Positions 11,370 to 24,900 of a stretch of DNA of 64,000 bases are shown in pieces. The notes under the pieces were generated by a model. The model made no database searches. It saw nothing but the letters and a program-made list of their open reading frames with translations, and was not told the DNA's origin. This DNA is from Lichenostomus cassidix (Eukaryota > Chordata > Aves > Passeriformes > Meliphagidae). Where the stretch lies: contig CM039196.1 in assembly GCA_008360975.2 (NCBI GenBank), positions 3,348,001-3,412,000 of the forward strand, written 5' to 3'. Made by a program: the position numbers and the translations under genes. The number at the start of each line of letters is the position of its first letter. Within the stretch, counting starts at the first letter, position 1.

Positions 11370-13713
11370 GTAAAGAAAGAAATTATTTTGTTTAGGTATA
11401 TATATATATAGAAAAAGTCCCACCTGGCTTTTTGGAAGGGTTTCAACTGGAATGTATCACAACTCATATTCTTCTATAAAAAGGTGAGCTGTATTTTTCA
11501 GCTGAACTTTTCTCCCTTTTATAGCTGCGATTTGGCACCCACGAGGCAGAAGCTGTGCCCTTCCCCAGATGAGGAAGGAAATCCATCACATGTGCCAGGG
11601 CCAGTGATATGGGGGCAACTGGTGATGAAAAACTTGGACACAAGCTGTGAGCTGACCCCCAAAACCTGCTCATCATTGAGGTCTGTGAAGGACCTCTGGG
11701 ATGGCTTGAAGTCCCAGGCAAGGAACTCTTTTCTGCTCTGCCGAAGACACATTTTAATTTTTTTTTTTAAGAATACACTTATTTTGCAGTGTGCATTTTG
11801 CAGTCTCTTTCTTCCCAGCCCCAGCTAGTGGAGGAACCTGCCCGGTCTCATCCACACTCACTCCTTCCAGCAGCAGCAGGCGATGCCAGGAGTGCTCCGG
11901 GAGCTGCAGCACCTTGGCAGAGTAACATTTGCATGAGAAAGCAGGGAGCGGGGAGGAAATAAAATCTAAAGGTGAGGAGGTGTGAGTCACTTGGTGAAAC
12001 TGCGGTACTGCTGCTGAATTCCCCGGGGCTTCAAACCAGAGCTTCAAGGAGAGATTGGGAATCCCAGGGATGCGAGCAGGCAGGATAAGGAGAACGCGCT
12101 CGATACTCGATACTCGTGTGGTGGCAGCTCGTTCCTGTTTGGTGGTTTTTATTGTGCTCTGATTAATAAGGAAATTGTCGTGAATGCCACTGATCTTGCT
12201 CTGGAAGTGCCTGTCAGGATGAGGGCTGTCCCCACCTCCCCTGGGCTGCAGCAGGAGCAAAAAGTGATGTTTTAAACCCTCTGCTCGCTGCTCCCAGGTT
12301 CTCCCAAGCACAGCGTTTAAACTCTGCGCCATCAACTGCTTGATTAATTAATGCTCTTCTGTTTCACTTGTTCGATGATGATGCTCAGAGATGTGACTGA
12401 AACTCCAGTGTGGGGACAGCCTTATGCACTGAAACAGGCTGGATGTGTATTTTTAGCAAAACTGTATTTTCAGCTCAGGGTTTGAAGTTTCTGGTCATTT
12501 CTTCACCCCTCTCTCAGCCACACACCAAGTCCTTTCTGCTATTTATTGCAGATGCTGAGGGTTAAAATAATCTGGGAGTCAAGTGCTTGGCTTTTGGAGG
12601 GAAAGTGGGCAGCTGGATGAGCTCTCACTGCTCAGCAGCACCAGGCACCCAAGCTTATGGTAAAACTTCCAGGGAGCTCCAGTTTATGTATCTCATTATA
12701 GAAATAATGACTTGGAAAAGGCACACAGAGGATTTAAGGCCATTCCACCTTATTGCTCAGCTCAGCTGAAAAAAGTGAGGCATCACTTTGTTGTCCTGGC
12801 CCGGAGGTGAGCACAGTCTGTCTGTCCATCTGCCCACCCAGGGCTGCTGCTGGCTTGTCCCATGCCCCAGGAGCAGCAGAGGGGTGAGATGGGGTGAGCC
12901 AGGGGGTTTTGCCACTTCAGCAAATAATCCCTAACGTGTCTCCTCGCCTCTGCCTGCAGGCAAGGATTGAAGCCAGGAACGCTGTCAGTCGTGTTTGTCC
13001 TGCCAGCAGCAGCTCACCTTGGAGGTGTCAGCCCTGCAACGGTGCTTTACCTGCAGTGCATCTCTGCAGCCTCCCCGGCTGGATGGATCCTAAAAAAATG
13101 GTTCCCTGGTGTTTCCCTCCTCACAGCCCAGATTTCCAAGCAGTCAACAGATGTTCAGAGCACTGAGAAGCTTCGACACACACGGGGCAGGGGTCTGTGA
13201 GCTGCCAGTGCAGATGTGGTTTGGTATTTGCCTGCCCTGTGTCGAGATAGATTCCTGTCCTCTGGCAGGACCAGCTGTGTCCAGGGAGGATTCTCACTGC
13301 CAGAGCAGAGGAGCTGCTGGAAAATCTCTCTGCCAAGCCCAGCAGCACCAGTTTGCTGCGGGCAGAGGGAGCAGGCAGAACTCTCACCATCAGGCAACAC
13401 TTCCTGCTCTGTGCTTAACTCACCGCCAGGCACAGAGAGGGGACACGTGTGGGACAAGTGTGTGTGGCCATGTGGGCCCTTCCCAGGGTGTCAGGCTCCT
13501 GGACTGGACTGGAGCAGTGGATCTGGAGAGGAGCAGACAGGCTGTCAGAAGCACTGAGCATCAGAAACACCGTGTGGCCTCTGGAGCTCTGGGTTGGGTT
13601 TCTCCTCCCTGGGTGCAAAGTCCCCCCAATTTCTGGGGGTCCACAGGTGTCCTGGTGTGCCCAGAGGTGAGAGGAGCAGGGATACAGGGACTGCTTGGGG
13701 ACACACATTTTCA

Positions 13714-13788
13714 CGGGAGGGAGGGAGGGAGGGAGGGAGGGAGGGATGGATGGATGGATGGATGGATGGATGGATGGATGGATGGATG
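13714..13788. repeat. GGGA / GGAT compound microsatellite
   Basis: About eight GGGA units pass directly into about eleven GGAT units, which explains the Gly-Arg-Glu and Trp-Met-Asp-Gly repeats in apparent open frames. The tract is probably polymorphic. Confidence 0.95.
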
Positions 13789-16700
13789 TGACCAGCTGGA
13801 CAGAGGTGCCTGTGTGCTCTCCCACCTTCCACTGGGATTTCAGAGCCTGTTGCAACCCAAAAGAGGATTTTTCCCACCAAGCTGCCCCCCGAGAGCAGCA
13901 CATCCAGCTATCGCCTCTCTTCCTCTTGTAGGAGCAGAGAATTTGACGATAAAAATGGAGCTGGTGACAGCACTGATTGCTCAGGAGACAGCATGACTGG
14001 CTGGGGCCGTGGGGACAGCACACCACGGGGCTTTAAAACCACAGATGGGTGCCCAGTGGGATACTTTTCCAGCTCAGGAGGAGATGGGCGAGGGCTCTGC
14101 GCTCAGCCGGGGAATACAACGCACAGGCGGCTTTCTAGAAGCAGCACAAGTTGAGCTGGTAAATTATAAAATGCCACACTTGAGGTCTGTTACATAACGT
14201 CCCTTTACAGAACCTGGGAGCTAAATATAAAAAGGGAGTTACATTTTGGGCTGGTGTAAAACGATGCTCCAGAACGGGTTTGTGTGGGAAGGAGGCTCTG
14301 CAGAGCGGCGAGGAGCGGAAAGGCTTTCGGGACCCTGGGTTTGCTCCCAGCCTCTGTCGCTTGTTTTTTTCTGCAACCTTACAAAAACCATGCACTCTGC
14401 AGGTCTCAGTTTCCCTCTCTTTAAATCAGGAACAATGAAACCTCCATTTCCTTGCAGCTGCGTTGTCAAGATTAATTCATGTTTTCAAAGTGACCTGAGA
14501 ATCTATAGAAATCCGAATAGTATATCATTATCCCGATCTAAACTTGGCACAGGATATCAGCGGGCCAAATTCCCCTCCCACACTGGAGGAGAAGGGGTTG
14601 TGTCAGCACAGCCGAGAGGAAAATTCCAGCTGCTGTTCCCAACCAAAAAATCCAGAAGAGAAAAGCCTTTTCAGGCTGAAACCATTTTATTTCCCTTGAG
14701 GAAATTCCCCCTTCATTAACTCCGAGCAGAAGAATCAGCTCCCACACAAATGGGAGTGTTGAAGTGCGGAGGGGGTTAATGGGAGTTTTGGATGGCTCAT
14801 CCTTCCTCTCTGGGTTGATAACTGGTGACGTTGATGGTGACACTGGGCTCCTGCAGGACCTGCTGCCACCTCGCTGGCTCTGCAGCTCGAAGGTGACAAA
14901 GCCAGGAGCATCTCCCACGGGAAATGCAATTGGAGAGTGGAGCAAAGTAGAGATGTGCAGAGATGCAGTGTGTGCCAGGATCCAGCATTTTGGCAGTGAT
15001 TTGGGGCTGGTTTGACTTTTTTTTTTTATTTTAATTCTGCTTCCAAACCCAGCATGGCCCCCAGTGTTCTGCTTCGCTTGTTCTCCATCAAAAGTAAGGA
15101 ACAACCTGGCCCATCTTCCTTCTCCTTCCTTTCTGCACACAAAGTGAAGACCACAGTGACTACCCAGAAGAGCTAGATGGATCTCCAGGTCAGGTTTGGC
15201 CACTCAGTTTGGGGGCTCAAGGGAGCCAGGTTTGGACTGAAGGACAGCTGGGGCATGGGATGTCAGGAGAAAGCCTGGCTGGGATCAGCAGAGGACGATG
15301 CCACCACAGCCTTGCTCCTGTAGTGATGGAGAGACACATTGATCTGGGATCAGCCTAGTCCAGCTTCTCAAAGTGGGTGTGTAACCCCTCCAGGTACTGT
15401 GTGTGGTTTCTTAAAACCACCTGATCATCCAAACCTGATCCTGCGCCTGTGAAAACCCATCCAAATCGCTGGAAAAAATGTTTTCTGACAGGATGGAGAT
15501 TTGCAAGGGAGTTGCCAAGCAACTGGCGCAGCTCTGCCGCCTCCTGCTCCTCTCCTCCCTCTGAGCAGTGAGCAGGCGATGGCTGCATCCCTGTATCCCT
15601 CTGCCCCGGCCAGCCCAGTGATCCCTGGCTTTCCCAGCCTGTTCCCACCTGCCTGGGAAGGTCCCAGTGGGAAAAGCAGGGACCACTGGTAGCTCCTGGC
15701 TGGTGGGAATGACTTCCCTGCATACCAAACTTGTGGCAAATCTCATTATGTAGCGGGGTTAGAAACAAGCTCCCTTTTCCAGCCCATCTCCCTTTTGAAC
15801 TAGTCCCAGAAATGTGGGGAAACACCCGGGAGGATTCATTATAACCCAGCTTTGCTTCGTGTCACCTCTGCATTTCCTTGGAAGCCGCTTCAGATTTACA
15901 CTAAGAGAAACATGCAGCCCAAGCCCTTGGGATTTTCTTTGCTAAAGCTTTAATTTAAATGAACTCTTGAGTAACAGCTATTACAAAAATCAGCTGATGG
16001 CTCTTGTAAAGCCTTGGACTGGCCTCCAGGGCCGGCAGACAGGAGGGGAGGCACTGATAGCTGGGATCTTGCAAAAGATCAGTTGCTGAGTGAGTGGCAA
16101 TAAACAGCTAACCCAGCCAGCTTGCAGGAATGGCAAATGGACCAGAGTGTTGGGAACAATCTGTTCCTGCTCCAGAGCAGGGCTGTGGTGCTGGCAGCAG
16201 GCTGGGAAAGCGGCTATTCCTGGCGTGAGCAGGTCTGAAATCCTGCTCCAGGAAAACGGCAGGGCCAAGCCGGGCTAATTACAAGGAGACATGTCCTAAA
16301 TCAAACAAAAATGATCTGAGCGGTTTTGCTGGGCTGACTGCTCTCCGAGGAGCTTTGTGCTCTGCCTCATCCCAGGGACCTGCTTGCTGCTGTGTCCTCG
16401 GCTTTCTGCTCCAGCCGCTGGGCTAATCTCGGGCAGGACCACTGCTGATCCCCCCTGGGTCCTCTGCCCGTGCTTGGCTGAGCCTTTACTGTCTGGTATG
16501 TCACCTACTTAATCAGGCATTAACGTCACTGAGCTGGAGCAGAGCAGTTGAGTGTCTTCCCAGCGCTGTGATTGCTGTTGGGAGGGAACAAGAGTGACCA
16601 AATGTCTCCCATAAATTCAAAACTGGGGACATAGAAAGCTCTGGAAGTGTCCCTATCAACATCCCCCCACCAGGCTGGACCTGGGGTGGGATTCCTCCAG

Positions 16701-17479
16701 GCAGATTTATTTCGGCTGTTCTTCTTTTCTTGGGGCTTGTGGGTTCCCCAGGATACTTTCCCCCCCTGTGCCTAACCCAGAGATCAAGTGGCCTTCCTTT
16801 GGTTTGGAAAAGAAAAGTAAAAGAACGGGATGCAGATGGTGCAGAACACCCATACAGCAGTTTAATTAATTGCCTTTAAATGTTAATTCAAAACAGTTTC
16901 CCTGAGTGATCTTATACAGGCAAATCCTCAATTGCCTTAAGCCACTTGCAGATCGTGTTCAACTAATAAGGTACTCTTAGTCCTGACCAGGAGCCTTGCA
17001 CGGGATGATAATCAGGAATGATTAATTGGAAATAGCTCCTCTAAACCAGGCTGTACCTGCTGTACCTCCTGTGCTGCCCAGCTCTACCCAGAGCTGACCT
17101 GCAGCTGCTGGAGTCTGTGGAAAAGAAAATTTCCTCTGCAGCTCTCCCTGTGATGTGCTGCTTCCTCAGCCCCAAACCACCCTGCCCCTCTGCTCCCAGT
17201 GCTCCCCAGCTCAATCCTGCATGGAGGGTTTCCAGAACAGCCTCTGGATTTGCCAGCAGACTTCCCTGGGGAAGAATGGGCTGTGGGAGGTCATGGTGGG
17301 AATTTATTAGCTCGGCTTAGCTGTGGCCAGACTTGGAGAGCTGGAGCATTGCATGTCCCAGCCCTGGGCAAAACCCTGCCTCCTGCTTGGGTTTGGTGCC
17401 TCCAAAAGTGCCGAGGGGTCAGCAGCCCCTCTGAGCACACCTTTGTGCAGTTCTGCCTAAATTACAGCAAAAAATAAAG

Positions 17480-17667
17480 TCATAGAATCCCAGAATGATT
17501 TGGGTTGGAAGAGACCTTAAAGCTCATCCCATTCCACCCCCTGCCATGGGCAGGGATATCTTCCACTGTCCCAGGTTGCTCCAAGCTCTGTCCAACCTGG
17601 GACACTTCCAAGGATGGTGCAGCCACAGCTTTTTTGGCCAGGCTGTGCCAGGGGCCTCCCCACCCCA
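17480..17667 (-). repeat. CR1 LINE fragment
   Basis: Begins CATAGAATCCCAGAATGATTTGGGTTGGAAGAGACC and continues through 'ccctgccatgggcaggg', 'tccaacctgggacacttcc' and 'cagccacagctt'. It is the minus-strand 3' end of a CR1 subfamily common in songbirds and related birds. Confidence 0.93.
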
Positions 17668-18659
17668 TTTCATGTCAGACACAGCCTGGTGTGACAGCAG
17701 CTCCTGCAATAACTCTGTCCTTGAGTCCCCTGTTCTCACGCTTCAGCTAAAACCATCCTGCAGTTTCTGTGTGCTTGTTACGTGCCAGGTTTGACCTCAG
17801 GACAGTGAAATTTTTGGAGGTCTCTTCTTTCTGTGCCTTCAGCACATCCTTGGCTATTTTCCTCCTGCATTCTCCCCCCCTTGGCAGCAGCCTTTGAGCA
17901 GTAATTCAGCACGGTGTACCTGCTGCAGCCAAAGGTGGCTGGGAGGCAGCGCAGATGGATGAAATCCACATTATTTGGCTCTGCTGGAATGGTGGATCCT
18001 GCTGTGGGAGAGTTTCACTTTCCTGAAGTCAAAGCTTGGGGAACTTGCTCCTAAAGTGACGCTTGAAATAATACCCAGTAAAGCCACGGAGGAGACAGTT
18101 CACTGCTGGAAATCGCATTTCGCTTGGTGTCAGCAATTCAGAGGAAAACCATCTGCAGGAAATTACGATGACAATTTCCTCTTGGAGTGCGGAGAAATTA
18201 CAGCTGTAATCGAGGAGGCAGCCAGCAGCCTTCTTTTCCCTTACTTCTACCAATTACTCTTACAAGTTTTAAGCCATTTGCCTGTACAGAGATGTCTCTA
18301 CCCCACCCAGGAAGGGCAGGCAAGAAGTGATATCATGCAGGGAGAGGACAGCTCAGCATTTGAGGATGAGGCAGTGGGTATTTGAAATGAAACCTTTCCT
18401 GCAAGAGACACAGAGCAAAACTCAGGCCAGTTGCAAAAAGCTGCAGGTTTGCAACTCTGAATGTGTTCGTGATGGTTTTGGGCCAAAACTGGTCTTGCCT
18501 GTTGAAAGCTGATTCATGCATGTGTGAAGATAACATTCATCAGAGGAAAGAAATAAAAACTTGGGTAGAAAATGTGCTCACGGGACACCATTCACATGCC
18601 AGGTCTTGGTGAGGTGACACCATGAGGCCAAGGGATCCCTCCAGGTCAACAGGACAACA

Positions 18660-18948
18660 TTTGCACAGGCAGATGCTGATAGGACAAAGGGAAATGATGT
18701 TAAACTAAAAGAGGAGAGATTTTATTAGCTTTCAAGAAGAAATTCTTTACTCAGAGGGTGTTGAAGCACTGGCACAGGTTGCCCAGAGAAGCTGTGGCTG
18801 CCCCTGGATCCCTGGAAGTGTCCAAGGCCAGGTTGGACAGGGCTTGGAGCAACCTGGGATAGTGAAAGGTGTCCCTGTCCATGGCAGGGGTGGCACTGGA
18901 TAAGCTTTAAGATTCCTTCTAACCAAAGCCATTCTGTTTCTGTGATTT
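18660..18948 (+). repeat. CR1 LINE fragment
   Basis: Plus-strand CR1: 'ttctttactcagagggtg', 'cactggcacaggttgccc', 'gctgtggctgcccctggatcc', 'gttggacagggcttgg', ending 'ccattctgtttctgtg', a degenerate CR1 3' tail. The 5' boundary is approximate. Confidence 0.93.
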
Positions 18949-18949
18949 C

Positions 18950-21190
18950 AGCAAATGGACGTAGCTTGTCTCTGAATTCAGAACCTTTTCTGTGAGGTTT
19001 TAGCCATCAGTTTGTTGCCTGAGAAGATCTTTCCCCACCACCAGCTGCCTTAGCAGTTGTCAGCATCTTCCTGCTCATCCCAGCACTGCTGCTGGAGCTG
19101 ACGGGAGTTTGATTATGATTTAATCCAGGCTTTTAGAGGAGGGAAAAAAGAAAGTTTTGACAGTTCCATATATAGCCCTCTGACTCACCGATTTCATGTG
19201 TCAAACACTAAAGACGGGTTAAGTAGAATTAAGTTCTGGATTTATTATAAATAGGCATTAAGTAACATGAATGTATTACATTTGCATGAAAATATGGGCC
19301 TGATTCTCCAGCTTACCCCAGAGATTTTTTTTTTTACATCCATGGGATGCTCCCAGGTGGGATCTCAGCTCAGAGCCAGTCCAGCTCTGACCATCCCCTG
19401 CAGCCCCTGTGAACCAGACCTGGTGAAACAGAGAAATCATTGCTGGAATCAGGAAAAGTTTACACGGCTTGCACAGATCAGAATTCATCCCTTAAAATAG
19501 TATGAGGAGTTTTAATTAGCCCCCAGATCTGCTGCTGAAGGAATAATTTCTCCATGTCAATCAGCGCTAAATGTACTTGTTAAATCAGGCAAGATGGGTT
19601 AAGTTGAAAATTGCACAGAAAGTCACTTTTCTTCTGTTTCTCCCAGAAGCTGGAGACTTTTTGGATTCAGATGTTATGGACAATCTCATCCTGCTCCAAA
19701 TACTGTTCTGCTGAAAGGTCCATCCAGACAATGAAGTCACCCTCACTGAGAGCACGCCTGACAGTTGGGCATTGTTTGGGTGAAAATAGTCCTCTTTAGT
19801 CAAATCAGTGCTTCTGCAATGAGGGAGACAGACACAGACTCTACCAAATCAGAGCCCTTCTGAATACTTTAATTTACTGACTTGTTCATGGCTAAACAAT
19901 TGAGAATTGCTCCATGGAGAAGAACACAGAAAGGACAGACAATACAGGCTGTATTTTAAGGCTGGACTAGTCCAAGCCTGGGGAAAACAAGATTTTGAGC
20001 CTCATTGTTTCTGGAAGAATAACATTCACCCCTGCACCTCTACCTTTTTTGGGAACTGGAGGTTTGGCCCTTTTTCTGCTGAGAGTGAAGAGATGTGCAG
20101 TGCAACACAGCCAGGGCCACTGGGACTGAGTGACAACCTCACCCTTGGAGAGGCTGTTGTCATTATCCCACAGAGCTGTTGATCATGCAGGAACAGCAGG
20201 AGAAGCTCTGGGAGCTTCCCCCAGCCCTGGTGGGATCCTCAGGCTCTGCTGCCTTCCCAGCACGGCTCTGCCCTCGGTTGTGATTTTCCTTATCAAACAC
20301 CACATTCTGCTTTCTGCCATGAGTATGATTTCCAATTAAATGCCTCCTCAGAGCCTGTCTGGCTGGGAATTAGCCTGGAAAGTGGTGGCTGGGCTGTTAG
20401 CTCATCAAAGTCTCCTGGATAACGGGGAGGTGCTGATGCTCTGGTCAGGGATTTTGCTCGTGGCTTTGAACTCGCCGCAGCCCTGAAAACTGGGACAGGC
20501 TGCCCTTTGCTCACCTTCAGCACTGGTCTCTTCCCCTTCATCCCACAGCTGAGTAAGCAACTCCAGGGCTGCAAAACTCAGCCCCCGTGCTCCTGCCCTC
20601 CAGGGATCTCAGGGTTTGTAGAGTCCCTGGGAAGGAGCTGGCCACGCGCTGCAGCTTACAGGGAATGGATTATCACGGCTCTTATGACTCAGTCCACAGC
20701 TCCTGTGTGATTCCCTGCATGGCAAGGAGAGAAACAGGCATGAAGCCTCAATCTGTCCCCTAATCAGCCACCTAGCTGGTCCCCCAGCATCCTTCCCCAG
20801 TTTGGCAGTGCCAGTCGTTTGCTGCTCTGGCTGCCAAGGGTGGTGGCAGTGATGTGGTGATGGCCCACTCATGAATAAAACATATAAAAACCATGCTGGA
20901 AACCCAGAGAGCCACTGGAAAGGATGGAGAGGGAGTGGCAGAAATGATCCCAAAGCACTGCTGGGGATGGTAAACCCCTGGCTGCTCCTGTTGGAGTAAA
21001 AGTCTTTGAATTCCGGGTCATAGGTCAATTCCAAATGAGGGTTTCTCTTTGCTGTGGACATCAGCCAGGGAGGTGTTGGAGAAAGTGCTTCAGGGCTGCT
21101 TTTGGGGCATGGAAACCTCTTTGGTCCACATAATGTGGGGTCCCAGCAAACTCCTTGCTTGATCCATCTTGGTGATCCAGGGAGCATCCA
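18950..21190. other. Intergenic region upstream of CCDC63
   Basis: About 2.2 kb of mixed composition with no gene or repeat that I recognise. Open frames are short, lack recognisable motifs and overlap across strands. Confidence 0.6.
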
Positions 21191-21200
21191 TTGTGGTGAT

Positions 21201-21214
21201 GCTGCCATGGCAAC
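21201..21214 (+). promoter_or_regulatory. CCDC63: RFX X-box motif upstream of CCDC63
   Basis: GCTGCCATGGCAAC differs at one position from the palindromic X-box GTTGCCATGGCAAC bound by RFX factors, which drive genes for motile cilia and flagella. It lies about 700 bases before the likely CCDC63 start codon. The motif is seen; its use by RFX2/RFX3 is inferred. Confidence 0.5.
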
Positions 21215-21653
21215 CAGGCCAGCGATTGTTCCACAGAACCTGGGGCAGTGCAGGGTGGGACTGAGATCAGTTCCCTTCTAGATTCTCCTCTCTCCTGAGC
21301 TTCCTGCTGGAAATAGGTGTTGATCTTTGGGAATACCCCACTGCCACCGTGGTTCTGTCTCCTGGCTGGAGAGGAACCTCAGTGCCCTGTGTGGGGCTGA
21401 GCAGTGTCAGGGGACACAGGGGGACACAAAGGGGTTTGGTGTGGCTGCTGGGGACCAGCTCTGGGGGTAAGGGATGCAGGGTCCACTCTAGTGCCCTCCT
21501 GGCATCAGTGGGCCAGGGGGGGCTGAATCCAGGTGTTCTGCAGGGATTCTACCCACTGGCACAGGGTGGGGGGGACTGGCCTCGCTGGAATTTCTATGGA
21601 AACCCAGGTACTGAACGGGCTGGAACAGCTCAAACCATCTGTTCCTCCCCTAC

Positions 21654-21685
21654 TTATAAAACTCGACAATTTCACGATGACATCA
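21654..21685 (+). promoter_or_regulatory. CCDC63: Candidate CCDC63 core promoter (TATA-like plus CRE-like)
   Basis: TTATAAA at 21654-21660 is followed by TGACATCA at 21678-21685, a one-mismatch CRE. CREM/CRE and TATA-like elements are common in spermatid-expressed genes. The position, about 220-250 bases before the proposed ATG, is suitable. There is no direct evidence of a start site. Confidence 0.35.
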
Positions 21686-21903
21686 CTAGAAGCGCTCTGC
21701 TTTCATTCCTCTCGCAGCCATCTGTGATGGTTTCCTCATGTGCCAAACACGCGAGCGGGTGCTGAGGGATGGGCAGGAGGACACAGCCACCCCATTACTC
21801 CTGTCTCATTTCTTCCCTTGGAAAGCAATCCTGTACCCGCCGAGCTTTGCTTGTTCCCTTCCCGAGGCGTCTGCAGAGCAACGGGCAGAGTTAGACGGGA
21901 AAA

Positions 21904-21909
21904 ATGAAG
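21904..21909 (+). CDS. CCDC63: CCDC63 exon 1 (proposed, coding part only)
   Basis: ATG AAG is followed directly by a GTAAAA donor. It joins in phase 0 to exon 2 (AGG AGA GAA), giving MKREASANQDPSEL. A candidate core promoter lies just upstream. If this exon is wrong, translation could instead begin at the in-frame ATG at 22305 in exon 2. Confidence 0.45.
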
Positions 21910-24900
21910 GTAAAAAAGGAGGATAAACAAAAGCTGAATGTCACAGGGACTGTGGAGGATCTGCTGTGGGGGTCTTACCTGTGGAAATGCACATCCAGCA
22001 GTGGGAGTAAGGTGCTGGGTACCTGTGGGGCTGCTTCTGTCCTCGCTGCTGTGCTGAGTGATAAAAGAGGTGACAACCTGCCCTCCTTGCTGGTGGAGGT
22101 CTCTCCCTGTCTTGGAATTGAGGTGCTGGCTCCACCTCAGCCAGCACTGTGTGTTTTGGGTGGGGATGGATATCTCAGGTGCCAGAGGAGGGCTGGAGCT
22201 GGTGATGCCCCTCACCCTGACCAAACCCTCCCTCCCTGTGGCAGAGGAGAGAAGCCTCGGCGAACCAGGACCCTTCGGAGCTCACTGCAAGACAGAAGGA
22301 CCAAATGGCTAGGAAGGACATCAGGCAGCTGCAGACCCATTTCCATCACGTAGCCTCCAAGAGGAAATTCTACGATGCTGATATCTGGCGGCAAATACAG
22401 GCTCAGGAGTGAGTACAGCTCTGCTTGGGAAGTTCCTCCATGCTGAGATCAGATTTATAGAATTCCATAGGCAGGGACACCTTCCACTATCCCAGGTTGC
22501 TCCACACCCTGTCCAACCTGGCCTTGGACGCTTCCAGGGATCCAGGGGCAGCCACAGCTTCTCTTTACCACTCTCTGAGTAAAGAATATCTTCCTAATAT
22601 CTCATCTAAATCTCTCATCTTTTAATTTAAAACCCTTCCCTCTTGTCTTATCACCATCTAAAAATGTAAAAATTGGCTCCCTTGCTTCCTCTTTTTTATA
22701 GAGAGTTCTGGGGACCACAGTGCAGAGATGGGGAGGAATTAGGACTTGTCCTGGCAGACAGGATGTGCTAAATGTTATTTATTATTCCATTTTTGCAGAA
22801 AAGCAATAGATGACCTGAAGCAAGAACACAGACATGTCACAATAATGCTGAGCCAGTTCTACACCCCAAGAAATGTGATCTTGGAAAACAGAAATCGTAT
22901 GAAGCTCCGAAGCCTTTTGCAGACCAGAATGAAGAATGATGCCTTGATCAAAGAAAGAAAAGCGAGGATAGCTGACCTGGCCAAGCAGGTGAGAGCATCT
23001 GGAGTGTTCCCTGCCTGAGCACAGCTGGGCAGAGTCACAGAGTGAGACGTGTGGCTGAAACTCCTCGGTGTAAAACACATTTAATTCAGGCCTTGGAATA
23101 TTCTTCCTGGCAAGTGACACACAACAATGACAAATGGGTAGAACCAGATTCCCAGTCAAGCCAGCAGCACTGACTGGAAAAGTGAGGTTGGACTGAACCT
23201 CATTGTCCCACCAGTCCCTGAACCTCTCTGTGCCAACACACACCAGCCTGGGGCCACAAACATCCCTCTCCTTCTCCCTTCACTTTTTTTATTCCCCTGA
23301 AAAAGAGGCAAAACTGGAACGTGTTTGCTGTCTGAGATGTGGCAAATAGAGGAGCAGCAGCATCCAGGGGATGCCCCATCCCTTCTCCCGAGGACATTCT
23401 GGCTGGATTTGGGGAAAAGTGGGGCTATGGCAGTGACAGATCCCTTCAGCCTCGTGCTCTGAGCCAGATGCCCATGCTGGAAGGGAGGGAATATGCTCAG
23501 ACAGTTTGTGCTTGCTGGAGGTGCTGCAGAGCTCTCCCAACAGGGTTAGCTTTCAGTCAGGGATGATAACTCTGACTTACCTGAGTCATCTCTCCCCCAC
23601 CTGCCCCCCGCTTTGCTGCTCTCCAACTGCTTCCCTCTTCCATGGATTTATTTCCTCTGGCAGCTCCCCACTTCTGGCAAGAGCTTCCCTCCACTCATTC
23701 CCAGGCTGGACTGCACAGATCTCTGCCTGGCCAGCACAATAACCCCAACAAAACCTCATCCCCACTGCCTCTTCCACTTTACAGAGTGCTGTTATGCCAT
23801 GTTCAACACCTGCTGGAGCTCCTTCCAAAAGCAGCTGTGCTTCCTTTGTGACACAAAAGTAATCCCATGCCCAGTTACAGTTTATGTTTCTGCAGGTGCA
23901 GGATGGGATCCTTTGGGATTAAAGCTGCTCCTATAACTGCAGCTCATTAATGACATGGTTGATGCAGTTCAGGTCAACAGAGGGGATTTTCTTTGGCTCC
24001 AGGTCCTGACAAGGATCCAGAATGTAGGGGTGGAGATTATACTTCCTGGGTTTTTATTGTGTGTGTGTGCAGGTTGTAGAGCTGGAAAAACAGATCGTGA
24101 AGCAGAGAAATATAACCTGGAGGGTGTTGGAGGAAAAGAGTCACAAACGCCTGCAGAAGAGGATTGAATTACTGGAGTTGAATCTAAGTCATGTAAGGAA
24201 ACATTTTGGAGACTTTTGGACAACACCTATGGGGTCACACAGGAGCCTGGGACCTTTTTGCTCAGGACAAAAAGCGGTGTAAATGTGTTTGGTTGACACA
24301 AGCTGCATAAAGCACCTGGCTTGTTCCCCTGGCCTGATCATTCCCAGAATATCTCAAAGGCTCCTTCAGGCTCGGTGACCCAAATGCAGCACTCGTGCTG
24401 TGCCAAGAAGCCTGAAGGTCTGCACCTGCTCCGTGATCAAACCAGGCTGCCTGGAGCCACCTCACCTTGGACAGTGCCAGCTCCAGGTCTCTGTTGAGAT
24501 CGACCTGGTCCTCTGTTGCCTTTCCTCTCTTGGGGAAGGGGATATCTCAGGGTCAGCTTCAAACCTCTTGGGTTGTGTTTGACCCTGCCCCAGTCAGGGA
24601 TTTTTATCAGAGAGCTGACCCCCCCCCAGTCCCCCACTGATCCCAAATATTTTCCTTTGCTCTCCCCAGGTCACTGTCCAATACAACACTATCATGACCA
24701 GAAACAGCAGGCTCCGAGAGGAGAATAGGAGCCTGCAAATCCAGAAAGCCATTTATGACAACTACTACTTGAAGATGGAAAAGAAGCTGGTTAGGAAGAA
24801 TAAATTGTTGACCGCTGTCACCGAGCAAGCCACGGAAGACTACGAGCAGTGGTAGGTGGCCTTGTCAGCCCTCTGGGCAAAAATTTGGGCTGATGGGAAC

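Larger units (their letters stand above)
4350..17475. other. Intergenic region upstream of PPP1CC
   Basis: About 13 kb with no gene I can support. Open frames in both strands are short, overlap one another and show no known domain. The longest, on the plus strand from about 13.1 to 14.0 kb, reads through a GGGA/GGAT microsatellite. AT-rich and GC-moderate stretches alternate. The block around 4780-5060 is unique, unrepetitive and could be conserved non-coding sequence, but this cannot be told from one genome. Repeats inside it are listed separately. Confidence 0.6.

Noticed and set aside
13109..13996. 295-codon plus-strand open frame
   Set aside because: Reads through a GGGA/GGAT microsatellite, giving Gly-Arg-Glu and Trp-Met-Asp-Gly repeats. 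No homology is recognised outside the repeat.
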